The notes beneath the pieces were generated by a model. The model ran no database searches. It saw nothing but the letters and a program-made list of their open reading frames with translations, and had not been told where the DNA came from. Position numbers and translations under genes: made by a program. Below are positions 25,868 through 33,334 of a stretch of 64,000 nt of DNA, in pieces (positions within the stretch are counted from its first letter, which is position 1; each line of letters starts with the position of its first letter). Location of the stretch: NCBI GenBank assembly GCA_002423435.1, contig DIWE01000032.1, forward strand, positions 1 to 64,000, read 5' to 3'. This stretch comes from Clostridiales bacterium UBA6114 (GTDB lineage Bacteria; Bacillota; Clostridia; Oscillospirales; Butyricicoccaceae).

Positions 25868-26476
25868 ATGAGTTTACGTGAGGTCGGAATTTTGGGCGGA
25901 ACCTTCAATCCGATTCACAACGGACATATTTCCGCGGCGTTTTACGCGAAAGAATTTCTGGGACTTTCGAAGGTGCTTTTCGTTCCGGCCGGCATCCCTC
26001 CGCACAAAGCGCTTCCGGAAGGCTCGCCGAGCGCATCGCAAAGGCTTGAAATGACGAAAATCGCGGTGCTTGAACTCCCGTTTGCCGAGGTGTGCGACCT
26101 TGAAATCAGGCGGGAAGGGAAAAGCTTCACCTTCGATACGGTCTGCGAGCTTCGAAACCGGTATCAGAACACCGAGTTTTTTTTGATCATAGGGACCGAT
26201 ATGTTCTTAAGCTTCGACACATGGTTTAAAGCGGCCGAGCTCGCCGGGATCGCAAAAATTGCAGTGGTGCGGCGCGAGGACAGCGATTCCCTTAAGATCC
26301 AAAAAAAATCGGAGGAATACCGAAAGACCTTCCGCGCCGATATCACGATTGTGCCTTCCCCGGTCTTTGAGATATCCTCAACCGAGGTCCGGGAGGATAT
26401 CCGAAACGGGAAAGGGGAAAAATGGGTGCCCCGTGACGTATTAACCTATATTACCGAGAATAAACTATATATTTGA
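25868..26476 (+). CDS. nadD: Nicotinate-nucleotide adenylyltransferase
   Basis: A 202-residue nucleotidyltransferase that adenylates nicotinate mononucleotide in NAD synthesis. The GGTFNPIHNGHISAA motif holds the (T/H)xGH active site, followed by the VLFVPAGIPPHK loop, IIGTDMFLSFDTW, and the C-terminal ISSTEVREDI corresponding to the ISSTxIR motif. GGTGGGG precedes the ATG at 25868. The yqeK gene follows at once, a typical bacterial nadD-yqeK-rsfS order here interrupted by an LCP gene. Confidence 0.95.
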   Translation: MSLREVGILGGTFNPIHNGHISAAFYAKEFLGLSKVLFVPAGIPPHKALPEGSPSASQRLEMTKIAVLELPFAEVCDLEIRREGKSFTFDTVCELRNRYQNTEFFLIIGTDMFLSFDTWFKAAELAGIAKIAVVRREDSDSLKIQKKSEEYRKTFRADITIVPSPVFEISSTEVREDIRNGKGEKWVPRDVLTYITENKLYI

Positions 26477-26490
26477 GAGGTTTTAAGCCT

Positions 26491-27060
26491 ATGGAGCTTT
26501 CTGCGCTCAGAGCGGAGGTTCGGGGCCTTCTCGGCGAAAAGCGGCTCAAGCATGTGCTTTGCTGCGAGTCGGAGGCCAAGAAGCTTGCGCAGTTTTGGGG
26601 AGCCGACCCGGATAAGGCAAGAATGGCCGCGCTTTTGCATGATATCACAAAAGAGCAAAACCGGGACGGACAGTTGAAGTTGTGCGAAAAACATAGTATA
26701 ATTGTGGGCAGTGTCGAAAAGATGGAATGGAAGCTTTTGCATGCCATTACTGCAGCCGCGCTCGCAAAGGATGTCTATCATGCGCCCGTCGACGTCTGTG
26801 ATGCGATCAGGTATCACACAACGGGCAAAGAGAACATGACGCTCTTACAGAAAATACTGTATCTTGCGGATTTTATCGAGCCTACGAGGGATTTCCTGGG
26901 CGTCGTAAAAATGAGAAAGCTCGCGTATAAAGATTTGAACGAGGCGCTGCTGTATGCCTTCGACTGTTCCATTTCGGAAGTGTTGAGACACGGTGGGATT
27001 TTACACCCGGATACGGTCAGCGGACGCAATTGGATTTTGAAAGAAGAGAACTTAAAATGA
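26491..27060 (+). CDS. yqeK: YqeK-type HD-domain hydrolase (Ap4A hydrolase)
   Basis: A 189-residue HD-superfamily phosphohydrolase; characterised members cut diadenosine tetraphosphate symmetrically to ADP. Metal ligands appear in RLKHVLCCESEAKKLA, in ALLHDITKEQ (the HD pair), in HAITAAALAKD and in AIRYHTTGKENMTLLQKILY, with YLADFIEPTRDF near residue 130. The ATG at 26491 is preferred to the TTG at 26473, which overlaps the end of nadD. The stop overlaps the ATG of the LCP gene. Confidence 0.92.
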   Translation: MELSALRAEVRGLLGEKRLKHVLCCESEAKKLAQFWGADPDKARMAALLHDITKEQNRDGQLKLCEKHSIIVGSVEKMEWKLLHAITAAALAKDVYHAPVDVCDAIRYHTTGKENMTLLQKILYLADFIEPTRDFLGVVKMRKLAYKDLNEALLYAFDCSISEVLRHGGILHPDTVSGRNWILKEENLK

Positions 27061-28490
27061 AGCTGTTCGGGGGTAAACCTAAAAACAAACACGAGAAAAA
27101 CCCGGATAACCAGAAAACAGATAAAAAATCGGGGTTGTCAAAAGGGAAAAGAAGACTGCTTTTATTGTCGGTGATATTTGCGGCGGTGCTGATCAGCGCG
27201 GCCGCGATCAAGAGTATCGTCAAACCGCCCGAGGCTAAGCCCGATCCCAATCCGGTCAATGACGATAACGGCGACGAGACGTCCGATATCGACCAGGGCC
27301 TTGAGCTGACGGTGGAAGATATGGGGGAGCGGAAAGACGACTTCTTTACAATGGTCGTCGCCTGCACCGACGAGGATAAAACGCGCACGGATGCGATGAT
27401 TGTCGCGGCTTTTGACGTGAAAAATCAGAAGATCAACATGGTGAGCGTACCGCGCGACACCTATTCGAAGGTAAACCGCAACTTAAAGAAGATCAATTCC
27501 GCCTATGCGGTCGGCAAGGAAACCCAGCTCATTAAGGAACTCAACATGCTTTTGGGGATACCGATCGACCGTTATGCGATTTTTGATTTTGACGGCGTCG
27601 CGCAAATGGTCAAGGCGATCGGCGGGGTCGAATACGAGGTCCCGTTCCGCATGAAATACGACGACCCGTCACAGGACCTTCATATCGATTTAAAGGCCGG
27701 GACGCAGAAATTGGACGGGGAAAAGGCGGTGCAGTTTCTGCGCTGGCGGGAAAACAATCCGGGAGTCAAGGGCGGCTACCCCGACGGCGACCTCGGAAGG
27801 ATCAAAGCCCAGCAGGATTTTTTAATGACGCTTGCAAAAAAAATGCTGGTGCCGACCAACATTTTAAAGGTGCCCGAGATTGCCGCGGCGCTTCTGAACA
27901 ATACGAAGACGGATTTTACAAAGGGCGAGCTTGTGTGGCTCGGCCTCGCGGCGGTCCGGTTAAACAGCGAAAATATCTCGATGCAGACCTTGCCCGGCTA
28001 CAGCAAAACGATCTATGAGCCCGGAGTGGGCTTAAACCAATCCTATTTTTTCCCGGACAAGGGCGAGATCCTGACGCTTGTCAACGAAAAATTAAATCCT
28101 TATCTCGAGTCTGTGAAAAAAATTACGGTGGTTGACGTCGCCTCCCTGTCCTCATCATCATCGAAATCGTCCTCCACAAGCACTTCAAAGTCGTCGGACA
28201 AGGAGCAATCCGACACGTCTTCAAAATCCGAAGAACCGTCCAAAACCGGGACTTCCTCCGGAAACGCGGCTTCGCAGAAACCCCGGGAGCAGGAACCGGA
28301 ACAGGTAACCGAGCCGCCGGCGCAGGAGCAGCCTGAGGAGCCGGTGCAGCCGCCGCCGGAGTCGGAGCAGGACCTCGGGCAGGGGGACACGTCTTCGGAA
28401 GCCGAAGCCTCTACACCCGAAAACGACGGCGGTCAGGGCGGGGAAGAGGAGCCGTTCGACGACTCACTGAGAGGCGAGGCGGAGGAATAA
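27057..28490 (+). CDS. LytR-CpsA-Psr family glycopolymer transferase
   Basis: A ~477-residue LCP protein, which attaches anionic or capsular glycopolymers from a lipid carrier to peptidoglycan. It has a short basic cytoplasmic tail, one membrane helix (LLLLSVIFAAVLISAAAI, about residues 33-52) and an extracellular LCP domain (~95-330) with RTDAMIVAAFDVKNQKINMV, SVPRDTYSKV, and a KAVQFLRWRENNPGVKGG arginine-rich stretch. The C-terminal ~100 residues are a low-complexity wall-spanning tail, first Ser/Lys rich then Pro/Glu/Gln rich. The ATG at 27057 overlaps the yqeK stop. Confidence 0.92.
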   Translation: MKLFGGKPKNKHEKNPDNQKTDKKSGLSKGKRRLLLLSVIFAAVLISAAAIKSIVKPPEAKPDPNPVNDDNGDETSDIDQGLELTVEDMGERKDDFFTMVVACTDEDKTRTDAMIVAAFDVKNQKINMVSVPRDTYSKVNRNLKKINSAYAVGKETQLIKELNMLLGIPIDRYAIFDFDGVAQMVKAIGGVEYEVPFRMKYDDPSQDLHIDLKAGTQKLDGEKAVQFLRWRENNPGVKGGYPDGDLGRIKAQQDFLMTLAKKMLVPTNILKVPEIAAALLNNTKTDFTKGELVWLGLAAVRLNSENISMQTLPGYSKTIYEPGVGLNQSYFFPDKGEILTLVNEKLNPYLESVKKITVVDVASLSSSSSKSSSTSTSKSSDKEQSDTSSKSEEPSKTGTSSGNAASQKPREQEPEQVTEPPAQEQPEEPVQPPPESEQDLGQGDTSSEAEASTPENDGGQGGEEEPFDDSLRGEAEE

Positions 28491-28609
28491 GCCGCGCCTT
28501 TGCACATCTTCCCCAATCGCTGCACGCGCAGGGCTTTTGAATATCATAACAATAACGATTGCAGCTTATGCTTTTTAATATTATCTTGAGAGCGAAAGGG
28601 AGTACATGG

Positions 28610-28981
28610 ATGGACATCCTTAAGATACTGGAAGAAATCGTTCATGCGGCAGACGACCGGAAGGCGGTCGATATTTCGGTCATCTCGGTTAAGGAACTTA
28701 CCGTGCTGTCGGACTATTTTGTCATATGCACCGGCACGTCGACGACTCATGTGAAATCAATCGCGGATTCCATTGAAAAAAAGCTGAAGGAAAAGCTCGA
28801 GATCATGCCGCACCACGTGGAGGGATACGAATCCGCGAACTGGATCCTTCTCGATTACGGCGGTATCCTTGTCCATGTCTTCTTAAACGAGGCCAGGCAG
28901 TTTTATCTTTTGGAGCGGCTCTGGAGCGACGCGCCAAGGATCGATATCAAGGAAATCATCGGGGAAAAGGCGGGCGACTGA
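28610..28981 (+). CDS. rsfS: Ribosomal silencing factor RsfS
   Basis: A 123-residue RsfS/Iojap protein that binds uL14 on the 50S subunit and blocks subunit joining when nutrients are short. The ATG at 28610 has AAAGGGAG at normal distance and gives MDILKILEEIVHAADDRKA; the longer frame from 28559 adds residues without homology. Core motifs DISVISVKELTVLSDYFVIC, GTSTTHVKSIAD and DYGGILVHVFLNEARQFY are all present. It is 4 bases before leuS. Confidence 0.94.
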   Translation: MDILKILEEIVHAADDRKAVDISVISVKELTVLSDYFVICTGTSTTHVKSIADSIEKKLKEKLEIMPHHVEGYESANWILLDYGGILVHVFLNEARQFYLLERLWSDAPRIDIKEIIGEKAGD

Positions 28982-28985
28982 TAAA

Positions 28986-31394
28986 ATGAAATATGATTTT
29001 GCGGCGATTGAAAAAAAGTGGCAGGACGAATGGGAAAAGGCGCATGTGTTTTGCGCCGAGGAGAATTTCGAAAAGCCGAAATTCTACGCGCTTGTCGAAT
29101 TCCCGTATCCGTCCGGAAGCGGGCTTCATGTCGGGCATCCGCGCTCGTATACGGCGCTCGACATCGTGGCCAGGAAACGCCGCATGCAGGGATACAACGT
29201 CCTTTACCCGATGGGTTGGGATGCGTTCGGCCTGCCCACGGAGAATTTCGCGATCGCGAACCACGTCCACCCCAAAGAGGTGACGGCCAAGAACATCGCC
29301 CGTTTTAAAGAACAGCTTCGCTCGCTCGGGCTGTCCTTCGACTGGTCGAGGGAGGTCAATACGACCGACCCCTCGTACTATAAGTGGACACAGTGGATTT
29401 TCTTAAAGCTTTTTGAAAAAGGGCTCGCCTATAAAACGACCATGCCCGTCAACTGGTGCCTCTCCTGCAAATGCGTGCTCGCAAACGAGGAAGTGGTAAA
29501 CGGCGTGTGCGAGCGCTGCGGGAGCGAGGTCGTGCGGCGCGAGAAAAGCCAGTGGATGCTGAAAATTACGGAATATGCCCAGCGCCTGATCGACGATCTG
29601 GACCTTGTCGATTACGCCGAGCGGATCAAGATCCAGCAGAGAAACTGGATCGGGCGCTCAACGGGCGCCGAGGTGGATTTCAAGACGACGGAAAACGATA
29701 TCCTTCGCGTTTATACGACGCGCCCGGACACGTTGTTCGGCGCGACCTATATGGTTATGTCCCCCGAGCATCCGTTCATTGAAAAATGGGGGAAAAAGAT
29801 TACAAATATTGACGAGATCATGGCATACCGCGAAACGGCGATGCGCAAGTCCGATTTTGAACGCACGGAGATCGCGAAGGACAAGACCGGCGTCGAAATC
29901 AGGGGCGTGCGGGCGATAAACCCCGTAAACGGCGGGGAAATCTCGATTTTTGTTTCCGATTATGTCCTGATGTCTTACGGCACCGGCGCGATTATGGCCG
30001 TCCCGGCCCACGACACCCGCGATTTTGAGTTTGCAAAAAAGTTTCATCTGCCGATTGTCGAGGTCGTCGCGGGGGGCGATATCGAAAAGGAAGCGTTTGT
30101 CGACTGCGAGACGGGAGTCATGGTCAATTCCGGTTTCTTAAACGGCTTATCCGTTGAGGAGGCCAAGCAAAGGATCATCGCGCACCTTTGCGAAAAGGGC
30201 CTCGGCACCCGGAAAGTAAATTATAAGCTGCGCGACTGGGTGTTTTCCCGCCAGCGCTACTGGGGCGAGCCGATCCCTCTCGTATATTGCGAAAAATGCG
30301 GATGGGTCCCGGTTCCGGAAAACGAGCTGCCCCTGAGGCTGCCCGAGATCAAGTCTTATGAGCAGACGGATACGGGCGATTCGCCGCTTGCGAAAATCAC
30401 CGACTGGATCAACACCAAATGCCCCAAATGCGGCCAAAACGCAAAGCGCGAAACGGACACGATGCCGCAGTGGGCGGGGTCGTCCTGGTATTTTCTGCGC
30501 TATACCGATCCGCGAAACGACGACGCCCTTGCATCAAAGGACGCGCTGCGGTACTGGACGCCGGTCGACTGGTATAACGGCGGAATGGAGCACACGACGC
30601 TCCACCTGCTCTACTCGCGCTTCTGGCACAAGTTCCTTTACGATATCGGCGTTGTGCCGACCAAGGAGCCCTATGCCAAAAGGACAAGCCACGGCATGAT
30701 CCTCGGTGAAAATGGCGAGAAAATGTCGAAGAGCCGCGGCAACGTCATCAATCCCGATGACATTGTAAAAGAGTACGGCGCCGACACGATGCGCCTTTAC
30801 GAAATGTTCATCGGCGATTTTGAAAAGGCCGCGCCGTGGTCGACCTCCTCGATCAAGGGATGCCGGCGTTTTCTGGAGCGGACGTGGGCGCTTTGTGACA
30901 CCATGGCGAAAGGGGACGTTTATTCCGCGAAAAACGAGGCGCTTATCCATAAAACCATCAAAAAAGTCGGCGAAGATATTGAAAACTTAAAGTACAACAC
31001 GGCGATCGCCGCTCTGATGACGCTGTTGAACGCATTTTACGAAAGCGGTGTAAACCGCGCGGAATATCGGACTTACCTTTCCCTCTTGAATCCGTTTGTA
31101 CCGCATATTACGGAGGAGCTCTGGTCGAGATGCGGCTTTGGCGGGATGCTCGCGAAAGCGAAATGGCCGGCCTTTGACGAAAATAAGACAAAAGACGAGG
31201 AAGTCGAAATTGCGGTGCAGCTAAACGGCAAGGTCAAATCGCTTGTAAGGCTTCCGGCGGATTCAGATGAAAAGGCCGCGTCGGAGATCGCGTTAAACGA
31301 CGGGAAAGTGCAGGTTGCGCTTTCCGGCCTGCAGATTATAAAAACGATTGTCGTAAAAAACAGGATCGTAAACTTCGTTGTAAAGCCGCAATAG
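28986..31394 (+). CDS. leuS: Leucyl-tRNA synthetase
   Basis: An 802-residue class Ia synthetase of normal bacterial length. The HIGH signature is in YPSGSGLHVGHPRSYTALD, a zinc-type hairpin has CLSCKCVLANEEVV, and the CP1 editing domain (~220-400) includes YTTRPDTLFGATYMVMSPEH with the threonine-rich editing motif and GTGAIMAVPAHDTRDFEF. The KMSKS loop is KMSKSRGNVINPDD near residue 580. An anticodon-binding domain and a small C-terminal domain follow. It closes the smc-to-leuS run. Confidence 0.97.
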   Translation: MKYDFAAIEKKWQDEWEKAHVFCAEENFEKPKFYALVEFPYPSGSGLHVGHPRSYTALDIVARKRRMQGYNVLYPMGWDAFGLPTENFAIANHVHPKEVTAKNIARFKEQLRSLGLSFDWSREVNTTDPSYYKWTQWIFLKLFEKGLAYKTTMPVNWCLSCKCVLANEEVVNGVCERCGSEVVRREKSQWMLKITEYAQRLIDDLDLVDYAERIKIQQRNWIGRSTGAEVDFKTTENDILRVYTTRPDTLFGATYMVMSPEHPFIEKWGKKITNIDEIMAYRETAMRKSDFERTEIAKDKTGVEIRGVRAINPVNGGEISIFVSDYVLMSYGTGAIMAVPAHDTRDFEFAKKFHLPIVEVVAGGDIEKEAFVDCETGVMVNSGFLNGLSVEEAKQRIIAHLCEKGLGTRKVNYKLRDWVFSRQRYWGEPIPLVYCEKCGWVPVPENELPLRLPEIKSYEQTDTGDSPLAKITDWINTKCPKCGQNAKRETDTMPQWAGSSWYFLRYTDPRNDDALASKDALRYWTPVDWYNGGMEHTTLHLLYSRFWHKFLYDIGVVPTKEPYAKRTSHGMILGENGEKMSKSRGNVINPDDIVKEYGADTMRLYEMFIGDFEKAAPWSTSSIKGCRRFLERTWALCDTMAKGDVYSAKNEALIHKTIKKVGEDIENLKYNTAIAALMTLLNAFYESGVNRAEYRTYLSLLNPFVPHITEELWSRCGFGGMLAKAKWPAFDENKTKDEEVEIAVQLNGKVKSLVRLPADSDEKAASEIALNDGKVQVALSGLQIIKTIVVKNRIVNFVVKPQ

Positions 31395-31411
31395 GAAATT
31401 CCCTCGCCGAC

Positions 31412-31440
31412 TTGACATTGGCGCCGAAAATTTATATAAT
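31412..31440 (+). promoter_or_regulatory. Consensus sigma-A promoter of rpsU
   Basis: A perfect TTGACA (31412-31417), 17-base spacer and TATAAT (31435-31440). The ~60-base leader contains a small hairpin, tgcgcc with ggcgca (31472-31487), directly before the ribosome binding site AGGGAGG. Confidence 0.85.
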
Positions 31441-31505
31441 ATTGTGGTAGATCTATTGCTGAGGTTCCAATTGCGCCGGATGGCGCACGGAGGGAGGGAA
31501 ATTAG

Positions 31506-31688
31506 ATGTCGGAAGTCCGCATTAAGGATAACGAGTCTTTGGACAGCGCATTAAAACGCTTTAAGCGTTCATGTGCCAAGGCGGGCGTGCTTTCCGAGCT
31601 CCGTAAAAGAGAACATTATGAGAGCCCAAGCGTGAAGCGCCGCAAGAAATCCGAGGCTGCCCGCAAAAACAGAAAAAAGTTTAAATGA
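31506..31688 (+). CDS. rpsU: 30S ribosomal protein bS21
   Basis: A 60-residue, strongly basic protein matching bS21 over its whole length: VRIKDNESLDSALKRFKRSC, then AGVLSELRKREHYESPSVKR and a Lys/Arg-rich tail. It binds the small-subunit platform near the anti-Shine-Dalgarno. AGGGAGG precedes the ATG. It has its own consensus promoter and a strong terminator, so it is a single-gene unit. Confidence 0.97.
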   Translation: MSEVRIKDNESLDSALKRFKRSCAKAGVLSELRKREHYESPSVKRRKKSEAARKNRKKFK

Positions 31689-31691
31689 CAT

Positions 31692-31723
31692 AAAAAGCCG
31701 CCCTAAAAAAAGGGCGGCTTTTT
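31692..31723 (+). terminator. Terminator of rpsU
   Basis: A 13-bp perfect stem, aaaaagccgccct with agggcggcttttt, around an A-rich loop. The A and T flanks make it able to work in both directions. Confidence 0.9.
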
Positions 31724-31730
31724 GCATCTT

Positions 31731-31782
31731 AAGAAGGGGTGTCGCAAAATGCATGAATATGCATTTTGCGACACCCCTTCTT
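31731..31782. repeat. 52-bp perfect palindrome
   Basis: Two 24-base arms (31731-31754 and 31759-31782) are exact reverse complements around the loop gaat. The core ggggtgtcgcaaaa resembles the hairpin at the IS ends near 1 and 7684 (ggggtgtagcaaa). It lies between the rpsU terminator and the IS110 element. It may be a remnant of an IS terminus or a REP-like palindrome; such palindromes are known targets of IS110-family elements. Confidence 0.75.
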
Positions 31783-31789
31783 TTGGTAC

Positions 31790-32036
31790 TATAAAAGCGT
31801 ATTCATTATCAGCCGGATAGTGAATGCGCTTGTTTTTATTATAATGGAATGGAACCGGCCTGACGGACACCCCCTGGGGCTCAGCGCCCGTAATAAAAAG
31901 TGTCAGCTGTCCATTCTGTTATGATGATTCGCTTAAGCAGGTTGGAAACACAAATGTGTCTTCCGTGTAACGAACCAAAATGAATCATAACAAGCATGTG
32001 ACGGAAACCGGGAACAAGAAAATTTGGAGGTAGAAA
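31790..32036 (+). ncRNA. Candidate IS110 bridge (seek) RNA region
   Basis: IS110-group elements encode a structured RNA in the non-coding end 5' of the transposase that guides insertion. This ~250-base gap has the right position and size. It includes a 15-bp hairpin (31795-31809 with 31817-31831, two wobble pairs) followed by a T-run, a TATAAT box at 31843-31848, and further short inverted repeats. The RNA itself was not folded, so this is a positional inference. Confidence 0.35.
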
Positions 32037-33314
32037 ATGATCAGCATTGGTATTGACGTATCAAAGAAGAAGAGCATGGCATTTGCGATGAATGAAAAAG
32101 GAGAGGTATTCATGGCTCCAACGGAATTCGAGCATACAGTTGAAGGCTTGGAAGTTCTGGTGGAAAAGCTTCGGGCTATGCCTCAACCTTTACGGGTGGT
32201 ACTTGAAAATACAGGCTACTATCATTGGCCGGTCGTCAGCCACTTGCTGGAAGCTGAAATCTTCGTCTGTATTGTAAATTCCATCCTGATGAATAAGTTC
32301 GCCAAGGTGCAGATGCGCCCGGGCAAAACCGACAAACTGGATGCGGTAACCATATGCCGCTTCGGCCTCGCGCACTGGAACGAGTTGGTTTGCTGCGCCA
32401 CATCCGGCGAAACACGCGAAACTTTAAGGCTATATTCCCGCCAGTACAGTGAATACATGAAAATGATGACACAACAGAAGGTCAATTTCGGCTGCCTTCT
32501 GGATAAAGTTATGCCTGGAATACAATCGCTCCTGTGCGATGAGGGCGGCCGCAGCAAGCTCTCAGACTTCGTTATTCAATTCTGGCATTTTGACAGGATA
32601 ACCGCGAAAAGCGAGTCGGCATTTTCCGAGAGCTATTGCAAGTGGGCAAAGAAAAGGGGATACCATGTGAACGAGAGCAAAGCGCATGCAATCTACGCCT
32701 TGTCTCAAAATGGTATCCCCACGCTCCCATGCACAGAAGCCACCAGACTACTGGTTACAGAAGCGGCCAGAGTCCTCATTAGACTCGAGGACTCTGTCAA
32801 GCTTATTATATTGCAAATGGGTCAACTTGCAAGTTCTCTCCCGGAATATGACACAGTTATTTCTATGAAAGGCGTCGGACCCAAAACCGCGCCAAGGCTC
32901 ATTGCTGAGATCGGGGACGTCAGCCGTTTTCATTCCGCAAAGGCACTCGTTGCATACGCCGGACTCGATGCCCCCCCGTTCCAATCCGGACAGTTTGAAA
33001 GCAAACGCAGAAAAATCTCAAAGCGCGGTGACAAATATCTCCGCAAGGTCGGCTATGAAATTATGTTGTCGCTTATGTCCTCTAAGCCAAAGGAAGATAA
33101 CGCAGTTTATCTTTTCATGTGTAAAAAACGCGCTGAAGGCAAGTATTATCTCTCGGCGTATATGGCGGGCCTAACAAGTTCCTTCATATTTACTATGCCC
33201 GCCTCAGGCAGGTATACATTGCTCTTGCCATTGCAACTTATTCATAAGCATACCGGGGCTGCTTTTCCTCGTTGCCCCGGTATACCCGTTTCTTTTTCTT
33301 ATTTTCTCTCTTGA
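32037..33314 (+). CDS. IS110-family transposase, C-terminally frameshifted
   Basis: A 425-codon frame. The N-terminal RuvC-like DEDD domain starts GIDVSKKKSMAFAM and includes RPGKTDKLDAVTICRFG; the C-terminal Tnp_20 domain has VISMKGVGPKTAPRLIAEIG and the serine-site region AYAGLDAPPFQSGQ. After residue ~378 (near base 33170) the reading leaves the family: the +1 frame of the same DNA reads NKFLHIYYARLRQVYIALA and stops at 33247, which is the normal family ending. A one-base deletion near 33168-33172 therefore replaces the last ~25 residues with ~48 unrelated ones. All catalytic motifs are upstream of the shift, so activity may or may not be lost. GGAGG precedes the ATG. Confidence 0.88.
   Translation: MISIGIDVSKKKSMAFAMNEKGEVFMAPTEFEHTVEGLEVLVEKLRAMPQPLRVVLENTGYYHWPVVSHLLEAEIFVCIVNSILMNKFAKVQMRPGKTDKLDAVTICRFGLAHWNELVCCATSGETRETLRLYSRQYSEYMKMMTQQKVNFGCLLDKVMPGIQSLLCDEGGRSKLSDFVIQFWHFDRITAKSESAFSESYCKWAKKRGYHVNESKAHAIYALSQNGIPTLPCTEATRLLVTEAARVLIRLEDSVKLIILQMGQLASSLPEYDTVISMKGVGPKTAPRLIAEIGDVSRFHSAKALVAYAGLDAPPFQSGQFESKRRKISKRGDKYLRKVGYEIMLSLMSSKPKEDNAVYLFMCKKRAEGKYYLSAYMAGLTSSFIFTMPASGRYTLLLPLQLIHKHTGAAFPRCPGIPVSFSYFLS
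33250..33283 (+). terminator. Hairpin at the 3' end of the IS110 gene
   Basis: A 10-bp stem, ataccggggc (33250-33259) with gccccggtat (33274-33283), followed by a T-rich stretch with interruptions. It lies just after the stop of the unshifted frame (33247), which supports that frame as the original one. Confidence 0.55.
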
Positions 33315-33334
33315 CTTTCCATTAGCAGGTTTTT

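Larger units (their letters stand above)
31783..33283 (+). mobile_element. IS110-family insertion sequence (ends approximate)
   Basis: The element consists of the transposase gene, ~250 bases of non-coding sequence before it and a short tail with a hairpin. IS110 elements have no clear terminal inverted repeats, so the exact ends cannot be set without an empty site. It sits between rpsU and an SLH gene and interrupts neither. Its DNA looks more AT-rich than the flanks. Confidence 0.7.
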
